64,000 nt of DNA from Xanthomonas arboricola pv. populi (GCF_002939945.1 NZ_MDEB01000002.1:346975-410974), one strand, 5' to 3'. Positions 26,104 to 36,257 are shown, counted from the stretch's first letter. Notes: a model not told the origin generated them from the letters alone. Numbers and translations: made by a program.

Positions 26104-26664
26104 TCAATAGCTCAACGTGGCCAGCAACGGCACGTCATTGGCCCACTTCTCACGGCCTTGCAGCGCCAGCAGCTCGACCAGCACCGCTGCGCCGACCACT
26201 TCCAGTTCCAGCTGTGCGGCCAGACTCAAGGCCGCGCGCAGCGTACCGCCGGTGGCAAGCACATCGTCGACGATCAAGACACGCGCACCGCGTGGCAACG
26301 CATCTTCGTGCATTTCGATGCGATCGGTGCCGTATTCCAGCGCGTATTCCTGGATCAGCGTACGCCCGGGCAGCTTGCCGGGCTTGCGCACCGGCACGAA
26401 GCCGGTGCGCAATTCGCGCGCCAGCGCCGCCCCCAGGATGAACCCGCGCGCTTCGATGCCCAGCACCGCATCCAGCGGCGTGGTGCGCCAGGGCTGCGCC
26501 ATCTCGTCCAGCGCCGAAGCGAAGTCCGGGCCATCGGACAGCAGCGGCGTGATGTCCTTGAAGACGATGCCCGGCTTGGGAAAATCGGCGATGTCGCGGA
26601 TCCGTTCGGACCAATGGTTGGGTCCGGAAGAATTGGTGCCGGCGCAGCGGGTGCAGTCAGTCAT
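26104..26664 (-). CDS. apt: Adenine phosphoribosyltransferase
   Basis: Purine-salvage enzyme that makes AMP from adenine and PRPP. 186 residues from ATG 26664; the frame to 26697 adds 11 residues without support. The PRPP-binding motif is [13 protein letters not shown]; other family blocks are [21 protein letters not shown] and [14 protein letters not shown]. It lies downstream of selO on the same strand with about 95 bp between, so it may have its own promoter. Confidence 0.96.
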   Translation of the reverse strand: MTDCTRCAGTNSSGPNHWSERIRDIADFPKPGIVFKDITPLLSDGPDFASALDEMAQPWRTTPLDAVLGIEARGFILGAALARELRTGFVPVRKPGKLPGRTLIQEYALEYGTDRIEMHEDALPRGARVLIVDDVLATGGTLRAALSLAAQLELEVVGAAVLVELLALQGREKWANDVPLLATLSY

Positions 26665-26758
26665 GGTGGCAGTGGCGTCAAGGCCGGTGGGGACCATCCT
26701 ATTCTAGGCTGCGCGGGCTCACGACGCTGCGTTTACGACATACCTGGGGCTGAGCGCG

Positions 26759-28315
26759 TCAGGAACTGCAGGACAGCATCGAACAACCGGCGCGCTCGCG
26801 CGCCCAGTCCGGCCGCCGCGCGGCGAACGCGTCGCGGCCCGGCTGATCGTCGTACGGCCGACGCATGACCTCCAGCAACTCCTGCACGCCGGACGGATCG
26901 CCCTGCTCGGCCAGATCGATCGCCTGCTGCGCCAGATAGTTGCGCAGCACATAGCGCGGGTTGGCCAGGCGCATGCGTTCGCGCCGCGCCTGCGGCGACA
27001 GCGTGTCCTGCTGCAGCCGCGCAGCGTAGCGCTGCAGCCATTCCTGCAACTGCGCGGCATGCGCCAGGCGCTTGCCTTCGTCGTAGAACGCCTCACACAA
27101 CAGACCAGGATCAGGATGCTCCGGCCTCAACGCGATCAGGCCGCGGAAGGTCAGCGTCATGTCCATTTCCGCGTTGTGCATCAGCGCCCGCAGCGCATCG
27201 ATCAGCTGCAGATCCTCGTCGCAGCAGTCGGCCAGGCCCAACTTTGCGGCAGTGTCGTGGCGGTCGCAGGCCAGATACGTATCGCGGAAGCGGTCCAGTC
27301 CCTGCTGTAACCGCGCCTGGTCGGCAAACAGCGGCGCCAGTGCCTGCGCCAGGCGCCCCAGGTTCCAATACGCGACCTGTGGCTGGGTGCCGAAGCGATA
27401 GCGACGGCCCTGCGCATCGGTGGTGTTCGGCGTCCAGTCTGGGTCGTAGTCGTCGACCCAGCCGTAGGGGCCGTAATCGATGGTCAGGCCAAGGATCGAC
27501 ATGTTGTCGGTGTTCATCACCCCATGCACGAAGCCCACCCGCATCCAGTGCGCCACCGTCACCGCGGTGCGCTCGCAGACCTGCGCGAACCATGCCGCGT
27601 ACAGCTCATCGCCACCCCCTTCCAGCTCCGGGAAATCGCGCGCGATGGTGAAGTCCACCCACTGCCGCAGCAGCGCGAGATCGCCGCGCGCACTGGGCAG
27701 CTCGAAGTTGCCGAAGCGGATGAACGACGGCGCCACCCGGCACACGATCGCGCCAGGCTCGCGCTGCGGTCGGCCGTCGTAGAACATGTCGCGCACCACC
27801 GCATCCCCGGTGGTCACCAGACTCAGCGCGCGCGTGGTCGGCACGCCCAGATGATGCATCGCTTCGCTGCACAGGAATTCGCGAATGGACGAGCGCAACA
27901 CCGCCCGGCCATCGGCGCCGCGCGAATAAGGCGTCGGGCCGGCACCCTTGAGCTGCAGCTCGTAGCGACCGCCATCGACCCCGATCGCCTCGCCCAGCGA
28001 AATCGCCCGGCCATCGCCCAGCTGACCAGCCCAATGTCCGAACTGGTGCCCGCCATAATTGACCGCCCACGGCTGCATGCCCGGGTACACCGCATTGCCG
28101 GCGAACACCTCGGCAAAGCGCGCGCTGCCGATCTCCGCGGCATCCAGCCCAAGCCGCTGGGCGACATCGGCCGAATGCGCCAGCAGGCGCGGCGCGGCGA
28201 CCGGCGTCGGTTCCACGGCCGACCATGCCGCGCGCACTTCGCGGCGGCGTTGACCTTGTTCCGAATCACCGGGCAACTGCTGGCGCAGGCGGTTGTCAAA
28301 CTGCAGGGTCGTCAT
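26759..28315 (-). CDS. selO: Protein adenylyltransferase SelO (YdiU)
   Basis: Pseudokinase-fold enzyme that transfers AMP to Ser/Thr/Tyr of target proteins, linked to redox stress. 518 residues from ATG 28315. Family blocks: [54 protein letters not shown] and [19 protein letters not shown] (metal-binding Asn/Asp). The C-terminus reads CSMLSCSS: the Cys near the end is where eukaryotic SelO carries selenocysteine. Here a normal TGC-type codon is used, so this is the cysteine form. Confidence 0.95.
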   Translation of the reverse strand: MTTLQFDNRLRQQLPGDSEQGQRRREVRAAWSAVEPTPVAAPRLLAHSADVAQRLGLDAAEIGSARFAEVFAGNAVYPGMQPWAVNYGGHQFGHWAGQLGDGRAISLGEAIGVDGGRYELQLKGAGPTPYSRGADGRAVLRSSIREFLCSEAMHHLGVPTTRALSLVTTGDAVVRDMFYDGRPQREPGAIVCRVAPSFIRFGNFELPSARGDLALLRQWVDFTIARDFPELEGGGDELYAAWFAQVCERTAVTVAHWMRVGFVHGVMNTDNMSILGLTIDYGPYGWVDDYDPDWTPNTTDAQGRRYRFGTQPQVAYWNLGRLAQALAPLFADQARLQQGLDRFRDTYLACDRHDTAAKLGLADCCDEDLQLIDALRALMHNAEMDMTLTFRGLIALRPEHPDPGLLCEAFYDEGKRLAHAAQLQEWLQRYAARLQQDTLSPQARRERMRLANPRYVLRNYLAQQAIDLAEQGDPSGVQELLEVMRRPYDDQPGRDAFAARRPDWARERAGCSMLSCSS

Positions 28316-28484
28316 GCGTGCCAGCGTAGGCCACCGACAGTGAACTTCGCATGGGCAACCGCGCATCCGACGTTGCGCGCGCACCGTATCTTCGATCAGC
28401 TGGCCGCCGGCAAGCGGGCTCGTCCTGCACACGCTGGCGACAAGCACAGCGTTATTCCTCCCTGCCCTTCAAACGACATCGCCC

Positions 28485-29360
28485 ATGCCCTCGCGCGCTT
28501 ATCGCTGGTTTCGCCCAGCTCTCCTGCTGCTCGGCTCGCTGACACTGACCGCCTGCAGCAGCGTGTTCTTCGGCGGCATCAACGCCGCCTCCAGCCGCCA
28601 CGGCATTGTCGAGCATCGCGATCAGGTGTTCGATCCGGCGCATGGTCTGGCCCTGGACGTCTACCAGCCGCGTGGCGCAGTGGATGCACCGGTGGTGGTG
28701 TTCTTCTATGGCGGTACCTGGAAGCGCGGGACGCGCGCCAACTATCGCTGGGTCGGACGCGCGCTCGCGCGCCAGGGCGTGGTGGCGATGGTGGCCGACT
28801 ATCGCAAATATCCGCAGGTCGGCCTGCCGGGGTTCATGTCCGACGCTGCCGGCGCCACCGCCTGGGGCTATCGGCATGCGCACGACTACGGTGGGGATCC
28901 GGCGCGTCTGGCGGTGATGGGCCACTCCGCCGGCGCGCATATGGCCGCGCTGCTGGGTACCGATGCGCGCTGGCTTCAGGCGCAAGGCCTGAAACCCCGG
29001 CAACTGTGCGGGGTGGTGGGATTGGCCGGGCCCTACGACTTCCTGCCGCTGACCGACCCGGAACTAATCGAGATCTTCGGCGAGGCACCGGCCGCGCAAC
29101 AGCAATCGCAGCCGGTGCACTACGTCGGCGGCGACGAACCGCCGATGCTGCTGCTGCACGGCGATGCCGATCGCGTGGTCGAGCTGCAGAACAGCACCTC
29201 GTTGCAGCACGCCCTGCAACGCAATGGCGGCACGGCCGGGTTGAAGGTCTACCCGGGCATGGGCCATCTCGGCATTGTGCTGGCACTGCGCAAATCGCCC
29301 GAGCGCTCGCCCGTGCTGCGCGACACGCTGCAGTTCCTGCGGCAATGTCGGGCGCCCTGA
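28485..29360 (+). CDS. Lipoprotein alpha/beta-hydrolase (carboxylesterase-like)
   Basis: 291 residues beginning with a lipoprotein signal: LLLLGSLTLTACSS, lipid-attachment Cys about residue 24. The hydrolase domain shows the oxyanion region VFFYGGTWKRG, nucleophile elbow GHSAGAH, acid region LLLHGDADRVV and His in GMGHLGIV, a complete triad of the HSL/BD-FAE type. Likely in the outer or inner membrane facing the periplasm. Substrate unknown; acetyl- or feruloyl-ester removal from plant polysaccharide is plausible for a plant pathogen but not shown. Confidence 0.85.
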   Translation: MPSRAYRWFRPALLLLGSLTLTACSSVFFGGINAASSRHGIVEHRDQVFDPAHGLALDVYQPRGAVDAPVVVFFYGGTWKRGTRANYRWVGRALARQGVVAMVADYRKYPQVGLPGFMSDAAGATAWGYRHAHDYGGDPARLAVMGHSAGAHMAALLGTDARWLQAQGLKPRQLCGVVGLAGPYDFLPLTDPELIEIFGEAPAAQQQSQPVHYVGGDEPPMLLLHGDADRVVELQNSTSLQHALQRNGGTAGLKVYPGMGHLGIVLALRKSPERSPVLRDTLQFLRQCRAP

Positions 29361-29370
29361 TTGTGCGGTA

Positions 29371-29400
29371 TGGGATTGGGGAATCGGGATTGGGGATTCG
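29371..29400. repeat. GGGATTGGGGAATCGG short repeat
   Basis: Iterated GGGATT/GGGAATC units just after the hydrolase stop; third locus of the same family (see 10174 and 24493). Confidence 0.65.
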
Positions 29401-29466
29401 CCAAACCCTGGCAGGACGCCGTCAAAGCACGGTGACCTGCAGCTTCTCTGGGCGCATACCGCAACG

Positions 29467-30165
29467 TCACTCTGCGGACTTGCGCCCCATCAGCTCGAAC
29501 GGGCCGCCCTTCTTCAGTGCGGCCTGGTACGCAGGACGCGCTTCGATGCGCACGAGAAACGCACGCAGACGGGGGTAGCTTTCCAGCCCGCCGCCACGTG
29601 CAGCGGCCGCCTGTACCGGGAAGCTCATCTGGATATCGGCCGCAGTGAAACGCTCACCGGCAAACCATTCGCTGGCATGCAGCGACTGCTCCATCCAGTC
29701 CAGATGCAGTTTGAGCTGCGGACCGACAAAGCCCGACATCGCCTTGTCCACGATTGCACGTGCGATCGGCTTGGCGAAGAACGGCATCGGCGCACTGCGA
29801 ATCCGCCCGAAGATCAGGGTCATCAGCAACGGCGACATTGCCGAACCTTCGGCGTAATGCATCCAGTAACGGAACTTCAGGCGCTCCGGCGACTCCAGCG
29901 GACGCGGCGGCGGCGACAGCGCGCATTCGGTGTCGTAGCGTTCGGTCAGAAACTCCAGGATCGCGCCGGACTCTGCCACGGTCAGATCGCCGTCGACAAC
30001 CACGGGCGACTTGCCGAGCGGATGGATGGCACGCAATGCCGCCGGCGCCAGCATGGTCTTGGGATCGCGCTCATGCCGCACGATCTGGTACGGCAGCGCC
30101 AGTTCTTCCAGCAGCCACAGCACGCGCTGGGAACGGGAGTTGTTGAGATGGTGGACAGTGATCAT
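29467..30165 (-). CDS. Glutathione S-transferase family protein
   Basis: 232-residue cytoplasmic GST. The N-terminal thioredoxin-like domain contains LNNSRSQRVLWLLEELALPY (Ser of the SxSxR segment as probable glutathione contact), P in GKSPVVVDGDLTVAESGAIL (cis-Pro and the ES motif). The C-terminal all-helical domain has FTAADIQMSFP. ATG 30165 (MITVHHLNN) is used instead of the upstream in-frame codon. The physiological substrate is unknown. Confidence 0.9.
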   Translation of the reverse strand: MITVHHLNNSRSQRVLWLLEELALPYQIVRHERDPKTMLAPAALRAIHPLGKSPVVVDGDLTVAESGAILEFLTERYDTECALSPPPRPLESPERLKFRYWMHYAEGSAMSPLLMTLIFGRIRSAPMPFFAKPIARAIVDKAMSGFVGPQLKLHLDWMEQSLHASEWFAGERFTAADIQMSFPVQAAAARGGGLESYPRLRAFLVRIEARPAYQAALKKGGPFELMGRKSAE

Positions 30166-30283
30166 GAAAGAGGCTGCACGCGGAAAGCGCACATGTTACC
30201 GATCGGCGTGTCGTCGCTGCGCTCACCCGAGCGGGTGGGGCCGCCCGGCGCTGTCGAATGCACTGATCGAATCGCGCCCAATA

Positions 30284-30317
30284 AAAAACGCCGGTCGCTT
30301 GCGCGACCGGCGTTTTT
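30284..30317 (-). terminator. Rho-independent terminator of the cold-shock gene
   Basis: AAAAACGCCGGTCGC (30284-30298), loop TTGC, complementary GCGACCGGCGTTTTT (30303-30317): 15-bp perfect stem, A-run/T-run on both sides, 24 bp past the gene end. Confidence 0.92.
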
Positions 30318-30341
30318 GGCAACCTTACGGTTGCAGACGGA

Positions 30342-30551
30342 TTAGACCGCCTGCACCTGGTCAGCCTGCATGCCCTTCTGGCCCTGCACGGCGACGAAGG
30401 TCACTTTCTGGCCTTCCTGCAGCGACTTGAAGCCGGTGCCCTGGATGGCACGGAAGTGCACGAACAGGTCCGGGCCGCTTTCCGGGGTGATGAAGCCGAA
30501 GCCCTTGGCATCGTTGAACCACTTCACGGTACCGCTCTGACGATCTGACAT
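30342..30551 (-). CDS. Cold-shock protein, CspA family
   Basis: 69-residue single-stranded nucleic-acid chaperone. RNP1 KGFGFI and RNP2 LFVHF present, N-terminal [15 protein letters not shown] exact for the family. Start ATG 30551 preceded by AGGAG. A gap of about 270 bp lies before the divergent gene, compatible with the long structured leader usual for csp mRNAs. A strong terminator follows. The specific paralogue cannot be named. Confidence 0.96.
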   Translation of the reverse strand: MSDRQSGTVKWFNDAKGFGFITPESGPDLFVHFRAIQGTGFKSLQEGQKVTFVAVQGQKGMQADQVQAV

Positions 30552-30818
30552 TTACAAACTCCTGAACTATAGATGGATAAATCGCAGCGTCCGAAAAGCC
30601 GGAGCTGAGACTGAGTTGCAGGCGTTGGTAAAGCGGAACGATGAAGCGAGATCTGTAACGATCCGGCTGCATCAGGCCACGATTCACGGTGACCCTTGCA
30701 AACACAGTGCGTGCACAGTACTCGTGTTGCCAGCAAAAAGCGACACCTTGCGTCAAATTTTTTACTGTCAGGCCCGATCCGACGGCCTGTCAGGCCCTTT
30801 CCCTATCGATTTCAACAC
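30552..30818. promoter_or_regulatory. Cold-shock gene leader and divergent promoter region
   Basis: 267 bp between divergent genes. On the minus strand a TTGACG (complement of 30751-30756) could be a -35 for the cold-shock gene, leaving a leader of roughly 170 nt, but no good -10 is visible at 16-18 bp. The AT-rich stretch AAATTTTTTACTGTCA lies beside it. Evidence for a regulatory leader is mainly the length. Confidence 0.35.
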
Positions 30819-31298
30819 ATGAATACGCCTCCCTTGCCGTCCCGTCCGCACATCTGGGTCGATGCAGATGCCTGTCCCGCAGTCATTCGCGACATTCTTT
30901 TTCGCGCCGCCGCACGTACCGGCACGGCGGTGACGCTGGTCGCCAATCATTTCCTGCAGACCCCTGGCCTGGCCCACGTGCGCGCGCTACAGGTGCCTGG
31001 AGGACCGGACGCGGCCGACGACGCCATTGCCGCACGGGTGGCCGCAGGCGATCTGGTCGTGACCCAGGACATTCCGCTGGCTGCTCGCATACTGGAGGCG
31101 GGAGCGGCCGCCGTCAGCCCGCGTGGCGAGCCGTTTACCAGCGACAGCATCAACCAGCGCCTGTCGGTGCGCGGCTTTCTGGAGGAACTGCGCGGTGCCG
31201 GCGTGGTCACCGGCGGGCCTGCGGCCCTGCATCCGCGCGACCGTCAGGCATTTGCCGCCCACCTGGACCGCTGGCTGGCCGAGAGGGCGCGCCGCTGA
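30819..31298 (+). CDS. YaiI/YqxD (UPF0178) family protein
   Basis: 159-residue soluble protein of the UPF0178/DUF188 family, a PIN/NYN-like fold of unknown activity. Family landmarks: [20 protein letters not shown] at the start, [19 protein letters not shown] in the middle and [13 protein letters not shown] near the end; the Asp residues could bind metal in a nuclease-type site. ATG 30819 gives the family N-terminus; no strong Shine-Dalgarno. Confidence 0.92.
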   Translation: MNTPPLPSRPHIWVDADACPAVIRDILFRAAARTGTAVTLVANHFLQTPGLAHVRALQVPGGPDAADDAIAARVAAGDLVVTQDIPLAARILEAGAAAVSPRGEPFTSDSINQRLSVRGFLEELRGAGVVTGGPAALHPRDRQAFAAHLDRWLAERARR

Positions 31299-31360
31299 CC
31301 ACAACACGCCGGGACTGCAACGGGGGCGTATCATGAGCGCCCTTTGCAACCGGCATCCTG

Positions 31361-31909
31361 ATGGCCCTTACCGCCACCGTCCGCAGGGCGGAACTTCAGA
31401 TCAGCGACATGGACCGTGGCTACTACGCCAACCATTCGTTGACCCTGGCCCAGCACCCCTCCGAAACCGACGAGCGCCTGATGGTGCGGCTGCTGGCGTT
31501 TGCGCTGTTCGCCGACGACCGCCTGGAATTCGGCCGCGGCCTCAGCAACGAGGACGAACCCGACCTGTGGCGGCGCGATTACACCGGCGACCCGGACCTG
31601 TGGATCGACCTCGGCCAGCCGGACGAAAGCCGGGTGCGCAAGGCCTGCAATCGTTCGCGCGAGGCGGTGGTGATCGGCTACGGCGGCCAGGCCACCGAAA
31701 CCTGGTGGAAGAAGCAGGCCAACGCGCTCGGCCGGCAGCGCAACCTGCGCGTGATCGAGCTGGACTCGCAGGCCACCGAAGCGCTGGGCGCGCTGATCCA
31801 GCGCGGCATGCGCTTCGACGTGATCATCCAGGACGGCGAGGTGCAGATGCTGGCAGACCACGGCAGCGTCACCCTGACCCCGATGGTGCGGCAAGCTCCG
31901 GCCGAATGA
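31361..31909 (+). CDS. yaeQ: YaeQ family protein
   Basis: 182-residue YaeQ-family protein. The fold is a variant of the PD-(D/E)XK nuclease fold; function is unknown though it can suppress loss of RfaH in enteric bacteria. Conserved blocks: HPSETDERLMVRLLAFALFA, FGRGLSNEDEPDLW, and VIELDSQATEAL. Its stop overlaps the next gene's start by ATGA, so the flavoprotein is translationally coupled. Confidence 0.95.
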   Translation: MALTATVRRAELQISDMDRGYYANHSLTLAQHPSETDERLMVRLLAFALFADDRLEFGRGLSNEDEPDLWRRDYTGDPDLWIDLGQPDESRVRKACNRSREAVVIGYGGQATETWWKKQANALGRQRNLRVIELDSQATEALGALIQRGMRFDVIIQDGEVQMLADHGSVTLTPMVRQAPAE

Positions 31910-33087
31910 GCATGCGTTGCGACGTGCTGGTGGTCGGTGCCGGCGCGGCCGGGCTGATGAGCGCCTTCACCGCCGGCCGGCGCGGGCGCCAGGTGCTGGT
32001 GATCGACCATGCCAACAAGGTCGGCAAGAAGATCCTGATGTCCGGTGGCGGGCGCTGCAACTTCACCAACATGGGCACCACGCCGGGCAACTTCCTCTCG
32101 GCCAACCGCCACTTCTGCAAGTCCGCCCTCGCCCGCTACAGCCCGCTGGATTTCGTGGAGATGGTCGAGCGCCACGGCATCGCTTATCACGAGAAAGAGC
32201 TGGGCCAGCTGTTCTGCGACATCTCGTCCAAGCAGATCGTGCGCATGCTGCTGGACGAGTGCGCCGCGGCGGGCGTGCAGGTGCGTACCGACTGCAAGGT
32301 GCAATCGGTGCGGCGCGGCAGCGATGGCTTCACCGTGGAGACCGACCAGGGACGCGTGCAGGCGCAGTCGCTGATCGTGGCGACCGGCGGGCTGTCGATT
32401 CCGAGCATGGGCGCCAGCGGCTTCGGCCATACGCTGGCCCAGCAGTTCGGCCATACGCTGTTGCCGACGCGTGCCGGGCTGGTGCCGCTGACCTTGAGCG
32501 GCAAGCACCAGGAACGGCTGCAGGATCTGTCCGGGCTGGCGCTACCGGTCCAGGCGCAGTGCAACGGGGCCAGCTTCCGTAACTTCATGCTGGTGACCCA
32601 CCGCGGCGTCAGCGGCCCGGCCATCCTGCAGATCTCCTCGTATTGGCAACCCGGCGACGACCTGCGCCTGGACCTGCTGCCCGGCCAGGACGCCGCGGCG
32701 TGGCTGCGCGAACAAAAAAGCCAGCGGGGCGCCACCGAACTGCGTAACGTGCTGGCCGACGTGCTGCCGCGGCGGCTCGCCCAGCGCCTGTGCGAGGTGT
32801 GGTTGCCGGACAAGCCGGTACGCCAGCTCGACCCGCCGCAGTTGCAGGTCGCAGCGGACCTGCTGACCGCCTTCCCGCTGATCGCCAGTGGAACCGAAGG
32901 CTATCGCACCGCTGAAGTAACGTTGGGCGGTGTCGATACCCACCAGGTCTCCAGTGCGAGCATGGAGTCGCGTCTGGTGGCCGGCCTGTACTTCGTCGGC
33001 GAGGTGCTGGATGTGACCGGATGGTTGGGCGGCTACAACTTTCAGTGGGCATGGGCGTCCGGTCATGCCGCCGGAAGCGTAGCCTGA
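31906..33087 (+). CDS. HI0933/BaiN-family NAD(P)/FAD-dependent oxidoreductase
   Basis: 393-residue flavoprotein. FAD-binding GxGxxG is VVGAGAAGLMSAFTAGRRG; the family block KKILMSGGGRCNFTN and the second glycine-rich ATGGLSIPSMGASGFG follow, and the C-terminal FAD-contact is GEVLDVTGWLGGYNFQWAWASG. ATG 31906 comes from the ATGA overlap with yaeQ. Substrate unknown. The family includes a protein implicated in tRNA or bile-acid chemistry in other organisms, but nothing here decides it. Confidence 0.92.
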   Translation: MSMRCDVLVVGAGAAGLMSAFTAGRRGRQVLVIDHANKVGKKILMSGGGRCNFTNMGTTPGNFLSANRHFCKSALARYSPLDFVEMVERHGIAYHEKELGQLFCDISSKQIVRMLLDECAAAGVQVRTDCKVQSVRRGSDGFTVETDQGRVQAQSLIVATGGLSIPSMGASGFGHTLAQQFGHTLLPTRAGLVPLTLSGKHQERLQDLSGLALPVQAQCNGASFRNFMLVTHRGVSGPAILQISSYWQPGDDLRLDLLPGQDAAAWLREQKSQRGATELRNVLADVLPRRLAQRLCEVWLPDKPVRQLDPPQLQVAADLLTAFPLIASGTEGYRTAEVTLGGVDTHQVSSASMESRLVAGLYFVGEVLDVTGWLGGYNFQWAWASGHAAGSVA

Positions 33088-33205
33088 TGCCAACGTCCAC
33101 ATGCATAAACGTGGCCTGAGTCCACACCGGATGCGACCTTGTCCACGCACATGGACGCAGCCGAGCTCCTTCGTGTATTAAAAGCCCGTCGCTAGGGAAA
33201 CGCGC

Positions 33206-35275
33206 ATGCAAAAAGGCAAAGATCTCACCCTCCGCTTGATGATCGTCGACGACAGTGTCGAAGGCGCTGAGGCGATCGTGACCGCGTTGCGCAACGGCGG
33301 CATCGCGGTGCGCCCATCGCGGCCGCAGACCCCGGAAGAGCTCGCCAGCATGCTGTCGGGGCAGATCGATCTGGCCCTTTACGGGCAGGCGTTTCAGATC
33401 CCGATGAGCGTCCTGCAGCAGCAGATCGCTGGCAGCGGCAAGGATATTCCGATCATCCTGCTGGCCGAGCGGATCGAAGAAAACGCGCTGGTCGAGGCGG
33501 CTGCGCATGGCATTCGCGCCATCGTACTGCGTCGTCGCCCCGAACACCTGCTGGCACTGGTGCGCTCGGAATGGGCCGACCTGCAGGCACGCCGTGGACT
33601 GCGCCGCATCGAGGCACAGATGCGCGAAACCGAGCGGCGTTGCGACGCCCTGATCGCCTCCTCGCGCGACCCGATCGCCTACGTGCACGAAGGCATGCAC
33701 ATCCGCGCCAACGACGCGTATCTGGACATGTTCGGCTTCGAGTCGTTCGACGATGTCGAGGGTGTGTCGCTGCTGGACATGATCGCCGCGCAGTACGTCG
33801 ACGATTTCAAGCAGCTGCTCAAGGCCATGTCCAAGGGCGAGCCGCCGCCGGCGCAGTACAAGGTCGACGCGCGCCGGCTGGAAGGCGACACCTTCCCGGC
33901 GACGATGGAGTTCGCCACCGCGACCTACGAAGGCGAGCCGTGCATCCAGGTGGTGTTCCGCCGTCGCGAGGAATTCGATCCGGAGCTGGCGCGCGAGGTC
34001 GAAGACCTGCGCCAGCGCGACCAGGTCACCGGCCTGCTCAACCGCCCCACCTTCATGGTGGCGCTGGAACAGGCGGTGGCACGCGCCGGCCGCAGCGAAG
34101 GCCAGTCCGGCTTCCTGTTGATCGAGCCCGACCATTACGCCCGCCTGCTGCCCGAGATCGGCCTGGATTCGGCCGACGCGCTGATCGCCGCCCTGGCCGC
34201 GCATGTGGCCAGCGTGAGCGATGACAGCGTGGTCGCTGCGCGTTTCGGCGAGCACAGCTTTGCATTGTTGATGGACGGCAATTACGCGCGCACGCATGCT
34301 CTGGCGGAGCTGGTACGCGACGCCTTCGCGCAGCATGTCTTCAGTATCGGCGCGCGCTCGGCCACGGTGACGGTGAGCATCGGCGGGGTGCAGATCGGCG
34401 AGAAGATCGCCAGCATCGGCCAGGTGCTCAACCGCGGCACCGAGGCGGTACGCACCACGGCCGAGCTGGGCGGAAATGCGGTCAGCATCTACGATCCGGC
34501 AGCGGCCGATCGGGCCGAAGAGGAACGCGTCGAACGCTGGGTACAGCAACTGCGCGAGGCGCTGGTCGGCGACGGCTTCCTGCTGCATTACCAGCCGGTG
34601 CTCAACCTGCAGGGCGAGCCGCTGGAGCTGTATCAGGCCTTCCTGCGGCTGGAGCGCAACGGCGAGATGATGTCGCCGAACGCCTTCATGGCGATTGCCG
34701 AAGAACACGATCTGATCACCGAAATCGACCGCTGGGTGGTGGCGCATGCGATCCGCCAGCTCGGCGAGCGGCAACGTGCAGGACACAAAACGCACCTGCT
34801 GGTACGTATCGGGCCCAACTCGTTCTCCGATCCGCAGATGATCGACAGCATCCGCGAGCAGCTGGCCGTGTACGGCGTGCCGGGCGAACGGCTGTGGCTG
34901 CAGACGCCGGAATCGAAGGTGTTCACGCATCTGCGCAATGCCCAGCAGTTCCTGGCGGCGGTGTCGGCGATGGGTTGCAAGGTCGGGCTGGAACAGTTCG
35001 GCTCGGGCCTGGACTCGTTCCAGCTGCTCGCGCATTTCCAGCCGGCCTTCCTCAAGCTCGACCGCGACATCACCGGCGAAGTGGCTTCGGCGCGCGAAAG
35101 CCAGGAAAAGATCCGCGAGATCACCTCGCGCGCGCAGCCGGCCGGCATCCTCACCGTGGCCGAGTTCGTGGCCGACGCGCAGTCGATGAGCACCTTCTTC
35201 AGCGCCGGGGTGGACTATGTGCAAGGCGATTTCGTCGCACCGACCGGGCCATTGATGAACTACGAGTTCGGCTGA
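33206..35275 (+). CDS. fimX: FimX-like c-di-GMP effector with degenerate REC, GGDEF and EAL domains
   Basis: 689-residue cytoplasmic protein: REC-like domain (about 10-125), PAS (about 145-255), GGDEF (about 275-430), EAL (about 440-685). GGDEF signature is RFGEHSF, so not a cyclase. EAL motif is QAFLRL with the catalytic Glu replaced, and the DDFGTG loop is EQFGSG, so not a phosphodiesterase. These losses match FimX, which binds c-di-GMP by its EAL domain and works with PilZ and PilB on type IV pili; the REC lacks an obvious phospho-acceptor Asp (QIDLALYGQ). GGGA-type ribosome site before ATG 33206. Followed by a strong bidirectional terminator. Confidence 0.9.
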   Translation: MQKGKDLTLRLMIVDDSVEGAEAIVTALRNGGIAVRPSRPQTPEELASMLSGQIDLALYGQAFQIPMSVLQQQIAGSGKDIPIILLAERIEENALVEAAAHGIRAIVLRRRPEHLLALVRSEWADLQARRGLRRIEAQMRETERRCDALIASSRDPIAYVHEGMHIRANDAYLDMFGFESFDDVEGVSLLDMIAAQYVDDFKQLLKAMSKGEPPPAQYKVDARRLEGDTFPATMEFATATYEGEPCIQVVFRRREEFDPELAREVEDLRQRDQVTGLLNRPTFMVALEQAVARAGRSEGQSGFLLIEPDHYARLLPEIGLDSADALIAALAAHVASVSDDSVVAARFGEHSFALLMDGNYARTHALAELVRDAFAQHVFSIGARSATVTVSIGGVQIGEKIASIGQVLNRGTEAVRTTAELGGNAVSIYDPAAADRAEEERVERWVQQLREALVGDGFLLHYQPVLNLQGEPLELYQAFLRLERNGEMMSPNAFMAIAEEHDLITEIDRWVVAHAIRQLGERQRAGHKTHLLVRIGPNSFSDPQMIDSIREQLAVYGVPGERLWLQTPESKVFTHLRNAQQFLAAVSAMGCKVGLEQFGSGLDSFQLLAHFQPAFLKLDRDITGEVASARESQEKIREITSRAQPAGILTVAEFVADAQSMSTFFSAGVDYVQGDFVAPTGPLMNYEFG

Positions 35276-35310
35276 ATCCTGAAGTCGCATCGCATCGCTG
35301 CCACCTGGCT

Positions 35311-35355
35311 CCATCCAACAAAAAACCCGCAGGACGCGGGTTTTTTGTTGGATGG
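35311..35355. terminator. Bidirectional terminator between fimX and htpX
   Basis: 20-bp perfect arms, 35311-35330 and 35336-35355, loop AGGAC. The stem contains CAAAAAACCCGC / GCGGGTTTTTTG, giving a T run after the GC core on either strand. Confidence 0.93.
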
Positions 35356-35378
35356 CACGGATCGGTTGGCAAACTGCC

Positions 35379-36257
35379 TTACATCGCCGCACCGTTGGCC
35401 GCGCGCAGCGCGGCGATGCGCTCGGCCAGCGGCGGGTGGCTCAGGAACAGCCGGCGCAGACCGTCACCCACACCACCGGAGATGCCGAAGGCCTGCACCT
35501 GCGAGGGCAAGGTGTTCTGGCCATGGTTGAGCGACAGGCGTTCCAATGCGGCGATCATCTTGCCGCGGCCTGCCAGTTGCGCACCACCGGCATCGGCGCG
35601 GAATTCCCGGCGACGCGAGAACCACATCGCGATCATCGTCGCGAACAGGCCGAACACCATCTCCAGCACGAACACGATGATGTAGTAGGCAACGCCGCGG
35701 CCACCGTCGCGATTGCCCGACATGGCGCTGTCGATGACGCCGCCGACCACGCGCGCCAGCACGATCACGAAGGTATTGAGCACGCCTTGCAGCAAGGCCA
35801 TGGTGACCATGTCGCCATTGGCGACATGCGCGATTTCATGGCCTAGCACCGCCTCTGCCTCGTCCTGGCGCATGTTCTGCAGCAGCCCGGTGGACACGGC
35901 CACCAGCGCGTTGTTCCGGTTGGCGCCGGTGGCGAAGGCATTGATTTCCGGGCCGTCGTAGACCGCCACTTCCGGCATGCCGATGCCGGCTGCCTGGGCC
36001 TGGCGGCGCACCGTCTCCAGCAACCAGCGCTCGGTTGGCGTGCGCGGCTCGGTGATCACCTGCGCGCCGGTGCTGCGCTTGGCCATGAACTTGGACAGCA
36101 GCAACGAAATGAACGAGCCGCCGAACCCGAACACGGCCGCCATCACCAGCAGGCCGCTCATTTGCGCGGGATTGACGCCCAGCACCGACATCACGATGCC
36201 GGCCAGCATCAACACCGCAAAATTGGTCAGCAGGAACAGGAAAATGCGGTTGAACAT
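35379..36257 (-). CDS. htpX: Membrane zinc protease HtpX
   Basis: M48-family inner-membrane protease that degrades misfolded membrane proteins with FtsH. 292 residues; two N-terminal TM helices (about 5-25, 33-55), zinc motif HEIAH, two further hydrophobic segments (about 155-180, 190-215) and the third ligand region [17 protein letters not shown]-terminal [15 protein letters not shown] is conserved. Often under heat-shock/CpxR control in other bacteria; no promoter motif was confirmed here. Confidence 0.96.
   Translation of the reverse strand: MFNRIFLFLLTNFAVLMLAGIVMSVLGVNPAQMSGLLVMAAVFGFGGSFISLLLSKFMAKRSTGAQVITEPRTPTERWLLETVRRQAQAAGIGMPEVAVYDGPEINAFATGANRNNALVAVSTGLLQNMRQDEAEAVLGHEIAHVANGDMVTMALLQGVLNTFVIVLARVVGGVIDSAMSGNRDGGRGVAYYIIVFVLEMVFGLFATMIAMWFSRRREFRADAGGAQLAGRGKMIAALERLSLNHGQNTLPSQVQAFGISGGVGDGLRRLFLSHPPLAERIAALRAANGAAM

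Noticed and set aside
28311..28484. Selenocysteine insertion at the selO end
   Set aside because: The frame ends with ordinary Cys and Ser codons and no in-frame TGA is bypassed.
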